DNA of 13,254 nucleotides from an uncultured Faecalibacterium sp. Lineage in GTDB: Bacteria > Bacillota > Clostridia > Oscillospirales > Ruminococcaceae. A program made the position numbers and the translations under genes. The number at the start of each line of letters is the position of its first letter. The stretch's first letter is position 1. The stretch lies in contig CAKSZS010000049.1 of assembly GCA_934525845.1 (NCBI GenBank), positions 1 to 13,254 on the forward strand, in the 5' to 3' direction. Positions 7,056-13,254 of this stretch are shown piece after piece. The notes under the pieces were generated by a model that saw only the letters and a list, made by a program, of their open reading frames with translations, was not told the DNA's origin and did no database searches.

Positions 7056-10000
7056 ATGCTGCAAATCAAACACATCCGCAAACAGTACAAAACCGGCGAC
7101 CTTGTACAAAACGCGCTGAACGACGTCAGTCTGAACCTGCGCGACAGCGAATTTGTCGCCATCCTCGGCCCCAGCGGTTCCGGCAAGACCACCCTGCTGA
7201 ACATCATCGGCGGTCTGGACCGCTACGACAGCGGCGACCTGATCATCAACGGTATTTCCACGCGGAAATACACCGATCGCGATTGGGATTCCTACCGCAA
7301 CCACACCATCGGCTTTGTGTTCCAGAGCTACAATCTGATCCCGCACCAGACCGTGCTGGCCAACGTGGAGCTGGCTCTGACCATCTCCGGCATCTCCGGT
7401 GCCGAGCGCAAACGCCGCGCCGCCGAAGCGCTGGAAAAGGTCGGCCTGGGCAACCAGCTGCACAAGCACCCCAGCGAAATGTCCGGCGGTCAGATGCAGC
7501 GCGTGGCCATCGCCCGCGCCCTGGTGAACAACCCGGACATCCTGCTGGCCGACGAGCCGACCGGCGCGCTGGACAGCGAGACCAGCATCCAGGTCATGGA
7601 GCTGCTGAAAGAGGTCGCCAAAGACCGGCTGGTGGTCATGGTCACCCACAATCCGGAGCTGGCCGAACGCTATGCGACCCGCATCGTCAACCTGAAGGAC
7701 GGCGTTATCCGTTCCGACACCATGCCCTATGAGCCGGATGCTGCAGCCATTGCGCCGCCGGTGCACAAAAACATGGGCCGCTCGTCCATGTCGGTGTTCA
7801 CCTCGCTGGCGCTGAGCTTCAACAACCTGCGCACCAAAAAAGCCCGTACTCTGCTCACGGCCTTTGCCGGATCCATCGGCATCATCGGCATCGCACTCAT
7901 CATTTCCCTGTCCACCGGTGTCAACAACTACATCGCGGACATGGAACGTTCGACCTTGTCGGAGTACCCCCTGCAGATCATGAGCAGCGGCATGGACTTC
8001 ACTTCCATGCTGACCGGCGGCGATGCATCCGCTTCCAGTGCCGCCGCTTCTGCCAGCGAAGAAGGCATGGTTCCGGTACGCCAGCTCATTTCTCAGATGG
8101 TCTCCGGCGTCACTTCCAACGACCTGAAGTCCCTCAAGACCTACCTGGAAAGTGCCGACTGCACGATCGCAGACAACTCCACCGCCGTTGAGTACTCCTA
8201 CAATGTAGCACCCCAGATCTACCGGCAGGACGCTGACGGAAGCATCCGGCAGGTGAATCCGGACTCTTCCCTGTCCTCGCTGGGCATCAGCTCGGAGAGT
8301 TCTTCCAACAGCATCATGTCCTCCATGATGAACACCAGCGTTTTCTCCGAGCTGCCGCAGACCCGGGAGCTGTATGAAGCGCAGTACGACATCAAGGCAG
8401 GCCGCTGGCCGGACGCCTACAACGAGTGCGTGCTGGTGCTGGATGCCAGCGGCAGCGTCACGGATTATACCCTGTACGCCATGGGCCTGCGGGACAACGC
8501 CGAACTGGACAAGATGATCCAGCAGTTCGCCCAGAACCAGAACGTCACCGTCCCCGATGACTTCAAGACCTACTCCTACGAGGATTTTCTCGGCAAGAGC
8601 TTCAAGCTCCTCGACAGCGCTGACCGTTACGTCTACGATGAAACGTACCATCTGTGGCGGGACAAGTCGGAGGATGCCGACTATATGAAGGAGGCCGTTG
8701 CCAACGGCACTGACCTGACCATTGTGGGCATCGTGCAGCCCAACGCAGATTCTTCTGCCGCCATGCTGTCCTCCGGCATCGGCTACACTCATGCCCTGAC
8801 CGAACACGTCATCGAGCAGGCCAAGGCCAGCGCCATCGTGCAGCAGCAGATGGCCGACCCGCAGACCAATGTCTTCACCGGAGAGGAATTCGGTGCAGAC
8901 AACGGTTCCGCTTTTGATATGGAATCCCTGTTCTCGGTGGACACCGACGCCCTGCAGAATGCCTTCCAGTTCGACACCAGCGCCCTGAACTTTGATCTGA
9001 GCGGTGCATTTGATCTGAGCAGCGGTTCCTTTGACCTGTCCAGTCTGCTGGATCCGGACAGCTTCTCGCTGGATCTGGGTGACCTGCCGGAGTTGGACAT
9101 GGACATGAGCGGTGTGTTCGAGAATATGGACCTGTCCATCTCCCCCGACGCCCTGCAGGCCATGATGCAGAAAATTCTGAACGGGTACAAGGATTACGTT
9201 GTGGGCAACGGCATCCTGAATCTGGATAAGATCAGCTTCTCTGCCTATCTGCAGACCGAACAATTCCAGCAGCTGCTGGCCAGCTCCATGCGTGAGCTGC
9301 TGGCGGACACCAATCTGGAAGAGCAGTTCTCCACTGCCATGCAGCAGGCCATGCAGACCGTAATGGAGTCCTATTCTGCTCAAATCGGTCAGGCCCTGCA
9401 GAGCCAGCTGAGCACAGCGATGAATACCGCCATGGAGCAGATGGGCACCCAGATCAGCCAGCAGCTGGAAAGCGCGATTCAGAAAAACATCGCCCAGCTG
9501 GGCAGTCAGATGGAAAATGCCCTGAAGATCGACGCCAATGCGTTCCAGAATGCCATCCAGATCAATATGTCCGAAGAAGATCTGACCGAATTGATGCGAT
9601 CCACCATGCTGTCCTCCACCTCCACCTACGACAGCAACCTGCAGACGCTGGGCTATGCCGATTTTGATGACCCCAGCACCATCTCCATCTATCCCAAGGA
9701 CTTTGACACCAAAGCGCTGGTGGTGGACGAGCTGAACGCCTACAACGACCGCATGAAATCCAGCGGCGCGGACGATAAAGTCGTGCGCTATACCGATGTC
9801 GTGGGGACCCTGATGACCTCGGTGACCAAGATCATCAACATGATCAGCAATATGCTGGTGGCCTTTGTGTCCATTTCGCTGGTGGTCTCCTCCATCATGA
9901 TCGGCGTCATCACCTATATCAGCGTGCTGGAGCGCCGCAAGGAGATCGGCATCCTGCGTGCCATCGGTGCGTCCAAGCGGAACATTTCGGAGGTGTTCAA

Positions 10001-10247
10001 CGCCGAGACCTTTATCATCGGCCTGTGCTCCGGCTGCATGGGTGTTGGGCTGAGCCTGATTTTGCTGATCCCCGGCAATCTGCTCATCCATTCCATTGCC
10101 GACAGTGCTTCGGTCACGGCCACCCTGCCGCTGCCTGCCGCACTGGTGCTCATTGCACTGGCTACCCTGCTCACCATTCTGGGCGGCCTGATCCCCGCCA
10201 AGAGCGCTTCCAAATGCGATCCCGTCAAGGCCCTGCGCTCTGAATAA
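7056..10247 (+). CDS. Fused ABC transporter ATPase/permease, MacB/FtsX type, with giant extracytoplasmic domain
   Basis: 1063 residues. The ATG at 7056 is chosen over an in-frame ATG 18 codons upstream because GGAAAGG (7043-7049) precedes it and the ABC domain begins at once. ATPase domain 1-225: Walker A GPSGSGKTT (38-46), Q-loop Gln90, signature MSGGQMQRVAIARAL (142-156), Walker B ILLADEPTGALDS (162-174), switch His198. The permease part has four hydrophobic helices at about 266-288, 933-956, 985-1007 and 1026-1048, with the FtsX-like ERRKEIGILRAIGASKRNI after the second. Between helices 1 and 2 lies an extracytoplasmic region of about 640 residues, larger than the roughly 200 of MacB. It includes an Asp/Ser/Leu repeat tract (637-695) and a long Gln/Met-rich amphipathic helix (743-845). 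Family knowledge: such proteins act as mechanotransmission pumps for peptides, antibiotics or lipoproteins. One polypeptide probably forms a homodimer. Substrate unknown. Confidence 0.92.
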   Translation: MLQIKHIRKQYKTGDLVQNALNDVSLNLRDSEFVAILGPSGSGKTTLLNIIGGLDRYDSGDLIINGISTRKYTDRDWDSYRNHTIGFVFQSYNLIPHQTVLANVELALTISGISGAERKRRAAEALEKVGLGNQLHKHPSEMSGGQMQRVAIARALVNNPDILLADEPTGALDSETSIQVMELLKEVAKDRLVVMVTHNPELAERYATRIVNLKDGVIRSDTMPYEPDAAAIAPPVHKNMGRSSMSVFTSLALSFNNLRTKKARTLLTAFAGSIGIIGIALIISLSTGVNNYIADMERSTLSEYPLQIMSSGMDFTSMLTGGDASASSAAASASEEGMVPVRQLISQMVSGVTSNDLKSLKTYLESADCTIADNSTAVEYSYNVAPQIYRQDADGSIRQVNPDSSLSSLGISSESSSNSIMSSMMNTSVFSELPQTRELYEAQYDIKAGRWPDAYNECVLVLDASGSVTDYTLYAMGLRDNAELDKMIQQFAQNQNVTVPDDFKTYSYEDFLGKSFKLLDSADRYVYDETYHLWRDKSEDADYMKEAVANGTDLTIVGIVQPNADSSAAMLSSGIGYTHALTEHVIEQAKASAIVQQQMADPQTNVFTGEEFGADNGSAFDMESLFSVDTDALQNAFQFDTSALNFDLSGAFDLSSGSFDLSSLLDPDSFSLDLGDLPELDMDMSGVFENMDLSISPDALQAMMQKILNGYKDYVVGNGILNLDKISFSAYLQTEQFQQLLASSMRELLADTNLEEQFSTAMQQAMQTVMESYSAQIGQALQSQLSTAMNTAMEQMGTQISQQLESAIQKNIAQLGSQMENALKIDANAFQNAIQINMSEEDLTELMRSTMLSSTSTYDSNLQTLGYADFDDPSTISIYPKDFDTKALVVDELNAYNDRMKSSGADDKVVRYTDVVGTLMTSVTKIINMISNMLVAFVSISLVVSSIMIGVITYISVLERRKEIGILRAIGASKRNISEVFNAETFIIGLCSGCMGVGLSLILLIPGNLLIHSIADSASVTATLPLPAALVLIALATLLTILGGLIPAKSASKCDPVKALRSE

Positions 10248-10260
10248 TTTTCTTTGACAA

Positions 10261-10298
10261 AAAAGCAGCCGCAGAATGAAAATCCTGCGGCTGCTTTT
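10261..10298. terminator. Bidirectional terminator between the convergent ABC transporter and YoaK genes
   Basis: AAAAGCAGCCGCAG (10261-10274) is the exact complement of CTGCGGCTGCTTTT (10285-10298) across a 10-base loop. T-rich tracts follow the stem on both strands, so it can end both the plus-strand transporter and the minus-strand YoaK transcript. Confidence 0.9.
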
Positions 10299-10310
10299 CG
10301 TCTGCCCTGT

Positions 10311-11126
10311 TTACCGGATCTCTGTTTTCCGATGCGGCTCCATGCTCTCCTTCCATTCTTCGTGTTCCTCCCGCAGTTCCTGTTTCAGGGTGCGGTCGAT
10401 CTCTGCGGCATCCCGCCGGATCTCGCCCAGTTCCTGTTCGATCTGCGGGTTTTCTTCCAGATCTTCCCGGATGAACATCAGCACAAAACTGACCAGAAGC
10501 AGCAGACAGGAGGCCCAGATGGCGTGTGCGCCAAACCATGCCGTTGTCACGCTGCCCAGCGCCGCCCCGGCGGCAAACAGCCCGATGACCTCAAAATAGC
10601 GCTCGGCGCGCTTTCTGCGGGTCGGATCCCCCGTCCTGCGCCAGAGGCACAGCGCTTCGATCCCGCTGCGCAGATCCCCGATGCACATGGTGCTGGCGAA
10701 TGCATAGCCGTTCACCTTGCGGAACGCCTGTACCTGCATCGCGCAGGCGAAGGACACCAGCGCATTGCCCAGCAGATTGTACGATTCGGGCAGAAATCCC
10801 GTGAGAAACAGCAGAAAGATCTCCCCCAGAACGACCAGCTGCCGCCAGTGCAGCCGTTCCATGCTCTGAAAGCGCTCCCGCAGTTCTTCTGCGGTAAACA
10901 CGCCCAGCGCAAAGGCGCACAGCGGCACCAGATAATGGAGCACCCGCTCCCAGTTTCCATCCACCAGATTCGCGCTCAGCAGCACGATGTTGCCGGTCTG
11001 CGCATTCGCAAATACTTTTCCGCGGAACAGATAGGTGTAGGCATCCTGCAGTCCGCCGGACAGGGAAAGGAACACTGCCATGGCGAAGGACTCCGACATC
11101 TGTCCATGATGTTTCCGTTTCTGCAT
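10311..11126 (-). CDS. YoaK/DUF1275 family membrane protein with charged C-terminal tail
   Basis: 271 residues. The N-terminal 220 carry the YoaK family signature GGLQDAYTYLFRGKVFANAQ (24-43) with TGNIV following (44-48), and KVNGYAFASTMCIGDLRSG (137-155). About six hydrophobic segments are visible, at roughly 12-33, 63-78, 97-113, 119-133, 180-196 and 202-219, so it is an integral membrane protein. Residues 220-271 form a highly charged Glu/Arg/Lys helix (EDLEENPQIEQELGEIRRDA and onward) with no hydrophobic segment, which extends beyond the usual 200-230 residues of the family and probably lies in the cytoplasm. The start has an AGGAG site at 11136-11140, nine bases away. Transcribed alone from a promoter near 11154 and ended by the shared terminator. 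Transport has been suggested for the family, but no substrate is established. Confidence 0.88.
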   Translation of the reverse strand: MQKRKHHGQMSESFAMAVFLSLSGGLQDAYTYLFRGKVFANAQTGNIVLLSANLVDGNWERVLHYLVPLCAFALGVFTAEELRERFQSMERLHWRQLVVLGEIFLLFLTGFLPESYNLLGNALVSFACAMQVQAFRKVNGYAFASTMCIGDLRSGIEALCLWRRTGDPTRRKRAERYFEVIGLFAAGAALGSVTTAWFGAHAIWASCLLLLVSFVLMFIREDLEENPQIEQELGEIRRDAAEIDRTLKQELREEHEEWKESMEPHRKTEIR

Positions 11127-11153
11127 ACGTTACCACTCCTTTTTGCGGTTTCT

Positions 11154-11159
11154 ATTATA
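11154..11159 (-). promoter_or_regulatory. -10 element of the YoaK gene
   Basis: A perfect TATAAT on the minus strand (11159-11154) lies about 28 bases before the ATG at 11126. The sequence 17 bases further upstream (TGCTGC) is a poor -35 box. Confidence 0.5.
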
Positions 11160-11220
11160 GCGCATCATCCGGCGCTGCAGCATATTTTTTGTGTATGCCA
11201 GCCATGTGGACGTTTCTTTT

Positions 11221-11249
11221 TTGCATTGTGCCGCATCTTGTGCTACAAT
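11221..11249 (+). promoter_or_regulatory. Extended -10 promoter of the RNA methyltransferase gene
   Basis: TGCTACAAT (11241-11249) is an extended -10 (TGn plus TACAAT). TTGCAT (11221-11226) sits 17 bases upstream as a weak -35. It is divergent from the YoaK promoter about 60 bases away. Confidence 0.62.
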
Positions 11250-11278
11250 AAGAAAAATTGTCAAAAGGAGCCTTCTCC

Positions 11279-12106
11279 ATGCCGAATATCATCGAGATCA
11301 CTGATTTTTCTGCCCCGGAACTGGACGTATACGCCCGCCTGACCCAGGCCCAGCTGCGCAATCGCCTGGAACCGGAAAAAGGCGTTTTCATCGCCGAAAG
11401 CCCCAAAGTCATTGCCCGGGCACTGGACGCCGGGTATGTTCCCCTTTCCCTGCTGATGGAGCGCCGGCAGATCACCGGCCCGGCACAGGACATCCTGACC
11501 CGCTGCGGTGATGCCCCGGTGTACACTGCCGACCGGGAAATGCTGGCCCGCCTGACCGGCTACGAGCTGACCCGGGGCGTCCTGTGTGCCTTCCGCCGCC
11601 CTGCCCCGCTGTCTGTAGAAGAGGTCTGCCGGAATGCCCGCCGGGTGGCAGTGCTGGAGGGCATCGTGGACTCCACCAACGTAGGTGCCATCTTCCGCAG
11701 TGCCGCCGCCCTGAACATGGACGCGGTGCTCATCACGCCCTCCTGCTGTGATCCGCTGTGCCGCCGGGCCGTCCGCGTGAGCATGGGCACCGTGTTCCAG
11801 GTGCCCTGGGCACAGATCGGTGCCTGCCCTGCCGACTGGCCGGAAAACGGCATGACCCAGCTGCACGCACTGGGCTTCCAAACCGCCGCCATGGCCCTGA
11901 GCGACCGCTCGGTCAGCATCGACGACCCTGCACTGACTGCCGAACCCAAACTGGCTGTCGTGCTGGGCACAGAAGGGGACGGCCTGGCCCACAGCACCAT
12001 TGCCGCCTGTGATTATACGGTCAAGATTCCCATGGCACACGGTGTAGACTCCCTGAACGTTGCCGCCGCCAGTGCCGTGGCATTCTGGCAGCTGGGCAAC
12101 CGGTGA
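11279..12106 (+). CDS. SpoU/TrmH-family RNA 2'-O-methyltransferase
   Basis: 275 residues. The ATG at 11279 is preferred to an in-frame TTG seven codons earlier because AAGGAG (11265-11270) lies eight bases before it. Residues 1-110 form an RNA-binding substrate domain of the L30e/SpoU_sub_bind kind. Residues about 120-275 form the SPOUT knot with all three motifs: LEGIVDSTNVGAIFRSAAAL (126-145; Asn134 and Arg140 conserved), LGTEGDGL (229-236) and IPMAHGVDSLNVAAASA (250-266). Family enzymes use S-adenosylmethionine to methylate ribose 2'-OH groups of rRNA or tRNA; which base is modified here cannot be read. The gene has its own promoter and no terminator before the tRNA gene 84 bases downstream, so read-through into the tRNA is possible. 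Confidence 0.93.
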   Translation: MPNIIEITDFSAPELDVYARLTQAQLRNRLEPEKGVFIAESPKVIARALDAGYVPLSLLMERRQITGPAQDILTRCGDAPVYTADREMLARLTGYELTRGVLCAFRRPAPLSVEEVCRNARRVAVLEGIVDSTNVGAIFRSAAALNMDAVLITPSCCDPLCRRAVRVSMGTVFQVPWAQIGACPADWPENGMTQLHALGFQTAAMALSDRSVSIDDPALTAEPKLAVVLGTEGDGLAHSTIAACDYTVKIPMAHGVDSLNVAAASAVAFWQLGNR

Positions 12107-12123
12107 AACGCCCCAGAAAAAGC

Positions 12124-12152
12124 TTGACAAATCTTCCAAATCGAGTTACACT
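12124..12152 (+). promoter_or_regulatory. Promoter of the tRNA-Ala gene
   Basis: A consensus TTGACA (12124-12129), a 17-base spacer and TACACT (12147-12152). Transcription would begin near 12159, about 32 bases before the mature tRNA. Confidence 0.72.
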
Positions 12153-12156
12153 TATA

Positions 12157-12187
12157 AAGTCATCCGGCATCATCATAGTGATGACTT
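12157..12187 (+). repeat. Leader hairpin just upstream of the tRNA
   Basis: AAGTCATC (12157-12164) and GATGACTT (12180-12187) are exact complements around 15 bases, spanning nearly the whole leader from the predicted transcription start to three bases before the tRNA. An alternative smaller pairing CATCA/TGATG lies inside. It could guide 5' processing. Confidence 0.45.
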
Positions 12188-12190
12188 CAA

Positions 12191-12263
12191 GGGCCTATAG
12201 CTCAGTTGGGAGAGCGTTCGGTTCGCATCCGAGAGGTCAAGGGTTCGAATCCCTCTAGGTCCA
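12191..12263 (+). tRNA. tRNA-Ala (anticodon CGC)
   Basis: A 73-base cloverleaf: acceptor GGGCCTA/TAGGTCC with the G3-U70 wobble that marks alanine tRNAs, D-arm GCTC-AGTTGGGA-GAGC, anticodon arm TTCGG-TTCGCAT-CCGAG (anticodon CGC at 34-36, reading GCG), variable AGGTC, T-arm AAGGG-TTCGAAT-CCCTC and discriminator A. The 3' CCA is not encoded. The first T-stem pair is an A.C mismatch, which is slightly irregular. Confidence 0.92.
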
Positions 12264-12270
12264 CTTAAAA

Positions 12271-12306
12271 GCGCCTGCGTAATTACTACGCAGGCGCTTT
12301 TCTTTT
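12271..12306 (+). terminator. Rho-independent terminator of the tRNA-Ala transcript
   Basis: GCGCCTGCGTA (12271-12281) pairs exactly with TACGCAGGCGC (12287-12297) around ATTAC, followed by TTTTCTTTTT. It begins eight bases after the tRNA. Confidence 0.92.
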
Positions 12307-12334
12307 TGCATTTGCGTGAAACTCACGCTGCGCT

Positions 12335-12356
12335 GTGGACCCAGAGGGATTCGAAC
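12335..12356 (-). repeat. Inverted 22-base copy of the tRNA-Ala 3' end
   Basis: On the minus strand GTTCGAATCCCTCTGGGTCC plus AC repeats the tRNA 3' segment at 12243-12264 with one difference (G for A), 21 of 22 bases. Only the T-loop, 3' T-stem strand and 3' acceptor strand are kept; the matching 5' arms are absent, so it is not a tRNA gene. A truncated tRNA end like this is typical of integration sites or of repeats that carry tRNA pieces. Confidence 0.6.
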
Positions 12357-12362
12357 AGCACG

Positions 12363-12409
12363 GCCCTGCCGCAGGCAGGGCAAGCAACCAGCCCAGTGGG
12401 CTGTTGCTT
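12363..12409. repeat. Two stacked strong hairpins downstream of the tRNA
   Basis: GCCCTGCC/GGCAGGGC pairs 12363-12370 with 12374-12381. AAGCAAC-c-AGCCC/GGGCT-GTTGCTT pairs 12382-12394 with 12398-12409, leaving an AGT loop and one bulged C. The hairpins abut with no base between. No T-run follows, so this is not a simple terminator. Small hairpin GCGTGA/TCACGC (12314-12328) lies just upstream. Confidence 0.55.
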
Positions 12410-12461
12410 AGTGCGCGGGTCTCAATCAGTAGGAATGTCTACCGGGGAGACTTTCGTTTTT

Positions 12462-12493
12462 GCCGCATCGTTTTGTACGATGCGGCGTTTTTT
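12462..12493 (+). terminator. Orphan rho-independent terminator
   Basis: GCCGCATCGT (12462-12471) pairs exactly with ACGATGCGGC (12477-12486) around TTTGT and is followed by GTTTTTT. No clear gene lies upstream between it and the tRNA terminator, so it either ends an unrecognised small RNA from 12307-12460 or is part of a repeat block. Confidence 0.7.
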
Positions 12494-12645
12494 ATATCTA
12501 AAAAATTTTGGCAGACCGTGCCGGGCTCCGAACCCTGAAGTCGGATGCGAACCGGGCGGGGTCATCCATGTACTTTTTGAAAATTCATCGGTTTCACGCT
12601 TCTTTCTTTGCATTTTGCAGAGTGCTGCGGGCAAGCGCATCGCTT
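12494..12645. other. Non-coding stretch, nothing recognised
   Basis: Between the orphan terminator and the doubtful ORF. Reading frames here (a plus frame across 12306-12710, a minus frame across 12422-12640) are low in complexity, lack ribosome sites and run through the hairpins, so I do not call them. A small AAGCG/CGCTT hairpin is at 12633-12645. Confidence 0.4.
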
Positions 12646-12906
12646 CTATGCCCCCTTTTCGGAAATTTCTTCAAAAATTTCCGCACCATCGTAGGTTGAT
12701 ACCGCCTTGAGCTGTTCCACCTGCTCGAAGCTGGCGTTCAGGGTGATCGAGATTCCTCGGAGGTATTCGTTTAGCGGGTGTTCTGCTGTCTGCGAGCGTC
12801 CTTCTGCACAGTTTTCTGTCCGCATCAAAGATATTTTCGGATGGTCGGAACAAGGATATTCCGATTGATTAACTTTGCGATACTGTTCATGTTGTAGTTG
12901 GTTCAT
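12646..12906 (-). CDS. Doubtful 86-codon ORF, unrecognised, possibly a gene remnant
   Basis: It encodes 86 residues, soluble, with a plausible helical C-terminal half (NEYLRGISITLNASFEQVEQ at about 46-65, then STYDGAEIFEEIS at 70-82). No ribosome site precedes the ATG at 12906 and no promoter is visible; a terminator stem begins only 20 bases upstream. Codon use is more AT-rich than in neighbouring genes. The inverted repeat GGAAATTT/AAATTTCC (12661-12682) lies inside its 3' end. I do not recognise a family. It may be a fragment of an acquired gene or a chance frame. Confidence 0.25.
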   Translation of the reverse strand: MNQLQHEQYRKVNQSEYPCSDHPKISLMRTENCAEGRSQTAEHPLNEYLRGISITLNASFEQVEQLKAVSTYDGAEIFEEISEKGA

Positions 12907-12925
12907 TGCAATTTCAGCTTACAAC

Positions 12926-12974
12926 AAAAAATGAGATAGGCAACCCCTTTTGGGGAAACCTATCTCATTTTTTT
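12926..12974. terminator. Bidirectional terminator downstream of the PTS EIIA gene
   Basis: AAAAAATGAGATAGG (to 12940) pairs with CCTATCTCATTTTTT (from 12959), with an inner CCCC/GGGG pairing around TTTT. T-runs occur on both strands. It serves the minus-strand EIIA transcript that stops at 13039. Confidence 0.88.
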
Positions 12975-12978
12975 CGTT

Positions 12979-13000
12979 GGGGCTATTTTGCAACAGCCCC
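12979..13000. repeat. Hairpin between the EIIA stop codon and its terminator
   Basis: GGGGCT (12979-12984) pairs with AGCCCC (12995-13000) around a 10-base loop ATTTTGCAAC. There is no T-run after it on the minus strand, so it is a 3'-UTR stem rather than the terminator itself. Confidence 0.45.
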
Positions 13001-13038
13001 CTTTATAACAACCCTGCCTTACAGTTTGAGAGAAACGC

Positions 13039-13254
13039 TTAGTGCTTCAGTTCCAGAAGCGCATCGCCCTGCTTTACGGCGCCACTGGCTTTAGCCGCGA
13101 CAGCGGCATAGTCATCAGTATTGCAGACAATGAGCGGCGTGGTCACGGGATATCCTTCGGCCTTAATGGCTTCCAGTTCAAAGCGGATCAACGGCTGGCC
13201 TTTCTTCACCTTATCGCCCTCGTTGACGAGGTAGGTAAAGTGCTTGCCACCCAG
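13039..13254 (-). CDS. PTS glucose-type EIIA domain, C-terminal 71 residues only
   Basis: The visible part reads LGGKHFTYLVNEGDKVKKGQ, then PLIRFELEAIKAEGYPVTTP and LIVCN, ending in LELKH before TAA. This is the classic C-terminal half of EIIA-Glc (Crr-type): a GxxF..LV..GD.VK.GQ.L..F turn, IK..GY...TP and IV.N. The phosphorylated His lies upstream, outside the window. The domain accepts phosphate from HPr and passes it to EIIB during sugar uptake; whether it is a free EIIA or the end of an EIICBA permease cannot be decided from this fragment. Terminators at 12926-12974 follow. Confidence 0.87.
   Translation of the reverse strand: MGGKHFTYLVNEGDKVKKGQPLIRFELEAIKAEGYPVTTPLIVCNTDDYAAVAAKASGAVKQGDALLELKH

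Noticed and set aside
6957..10091. A 1044-codon open frame on the minus strand, antisense to the ABC transporter
   Set aside because: Same cause: codon bias of the true gene. The translated product is Gly/His/Gln-rich with no domain, while the sense strand has all ABC motifs.
10254..11342. A 362-codon plus-strand frame opposite the YoaK gene
   Set aside because: It starts in the terminator stem, covers the divergent promoters and overlaps the methyltransferase start; YoaK motifs are clear on the other strand.
12335..12420. A second tRNA gene on the minus strand
   Set aside because: Only the T-loop and the 3' strands of the T-stem and acceptor are present; no 5' acceptor, D-arm or anticodon arm can be paired.
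12306..12710. Plus-strand ORFs of 134 and 67 codons beginning like antisense-tRNA peptides (WTQRDSN, MDPEGFE)
   Set aside because: These starts are simply the antisense translation of the tRNA-like tail, and the frames pass through hairpins and a terminator without a ribosome site.
12979..13000. An insertion-sequence end (the CTGTTGCAAAA-like loop)
   Set aside because: The resemblance to some IS ends is short, and no transposase, second terminal repeat or target duplication is visible; it fits a plain 3'-UTR hairpin.

Overview
The window looks like chromosomal DNA from a GC-rich, low-GC-phylum anaerobe (Firmicutes, class Clostridia), most likely a Faecalibacterium-like member of the Oscillospiraceae/Ruminococcaceae. 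This rests on the gene set: a split 2-hydroxyacyl-CoA dehydratase/activase system, a Spo0A-type regulator, a DUF6514-like protein, a YoaK protein and a giant fused ABC transporter. The strong AGGAGG ribosome sites and a dispersed hairpin repeat of a kind I associate with Faecalibacterium genomes agree with it. No species call is possible from sequence reading alone.

Layout. (1) 1-4370, minus strand: a promoter at 4342-4370 drives a 979-residue double-module acyl-CoA dehydratase activase (GTG start), then a dehydratase-like protein that runs off the left edge. In many Firmicutes these are one long polypeptide; here a 156-bp gap holding a hairpin-rich repeat separates them. (2) 4507-6560, minus strand: a three-gene operon with its own promoter and terminator. 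It encodes a DUF6514-like small protein, a Spo0A-like protein whose receiver has lost its phosphorylation residues, and a soluble HATPase (histidine-kinase-like) protein. (3) 6466-7055: a 590-bp divergent intergenic region with four TGTGTCG motifs and a perfect inverted repeat. (4) 7056-10247, plus strand: a 1063-residue ABC transporter (ATPase fused to a MacB/FtsX-type permease) with a very large, partly repetitive extracytoplasmic domain, ending in a bidirectional terminator shared with (5), a YoaK/DUF1275 membrane protein on the minus strand. (6) 11279-12306, plus strand: a SpoU/TrmH-family RNA methyltransferase, then a tRNA-Ala(CGC) with its own promoter, leader hairpin and terminator. (7) 12307-13038: mostly non-coding, structured DNA with an inverted copy of the tRNA 3' end, stacked hairpins, terminators and one doubtful 86-codon ORF. 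(8) 13039-13254, minus strand: the C-terminal end of a PTS glucose-type EIIA domain.

The genes are mostly unrelated in function. The two coherent units are the dehydratase/activase pair (radical-type dehydration or related cluster chemistry) and the DUF6514/Spo0A-like/HATPase operon, which looks like a regulatory module derived from sporulation control but no longer using ordinary receiver phosphorylation. I see no IS element, prophage gene or CRISPR array.
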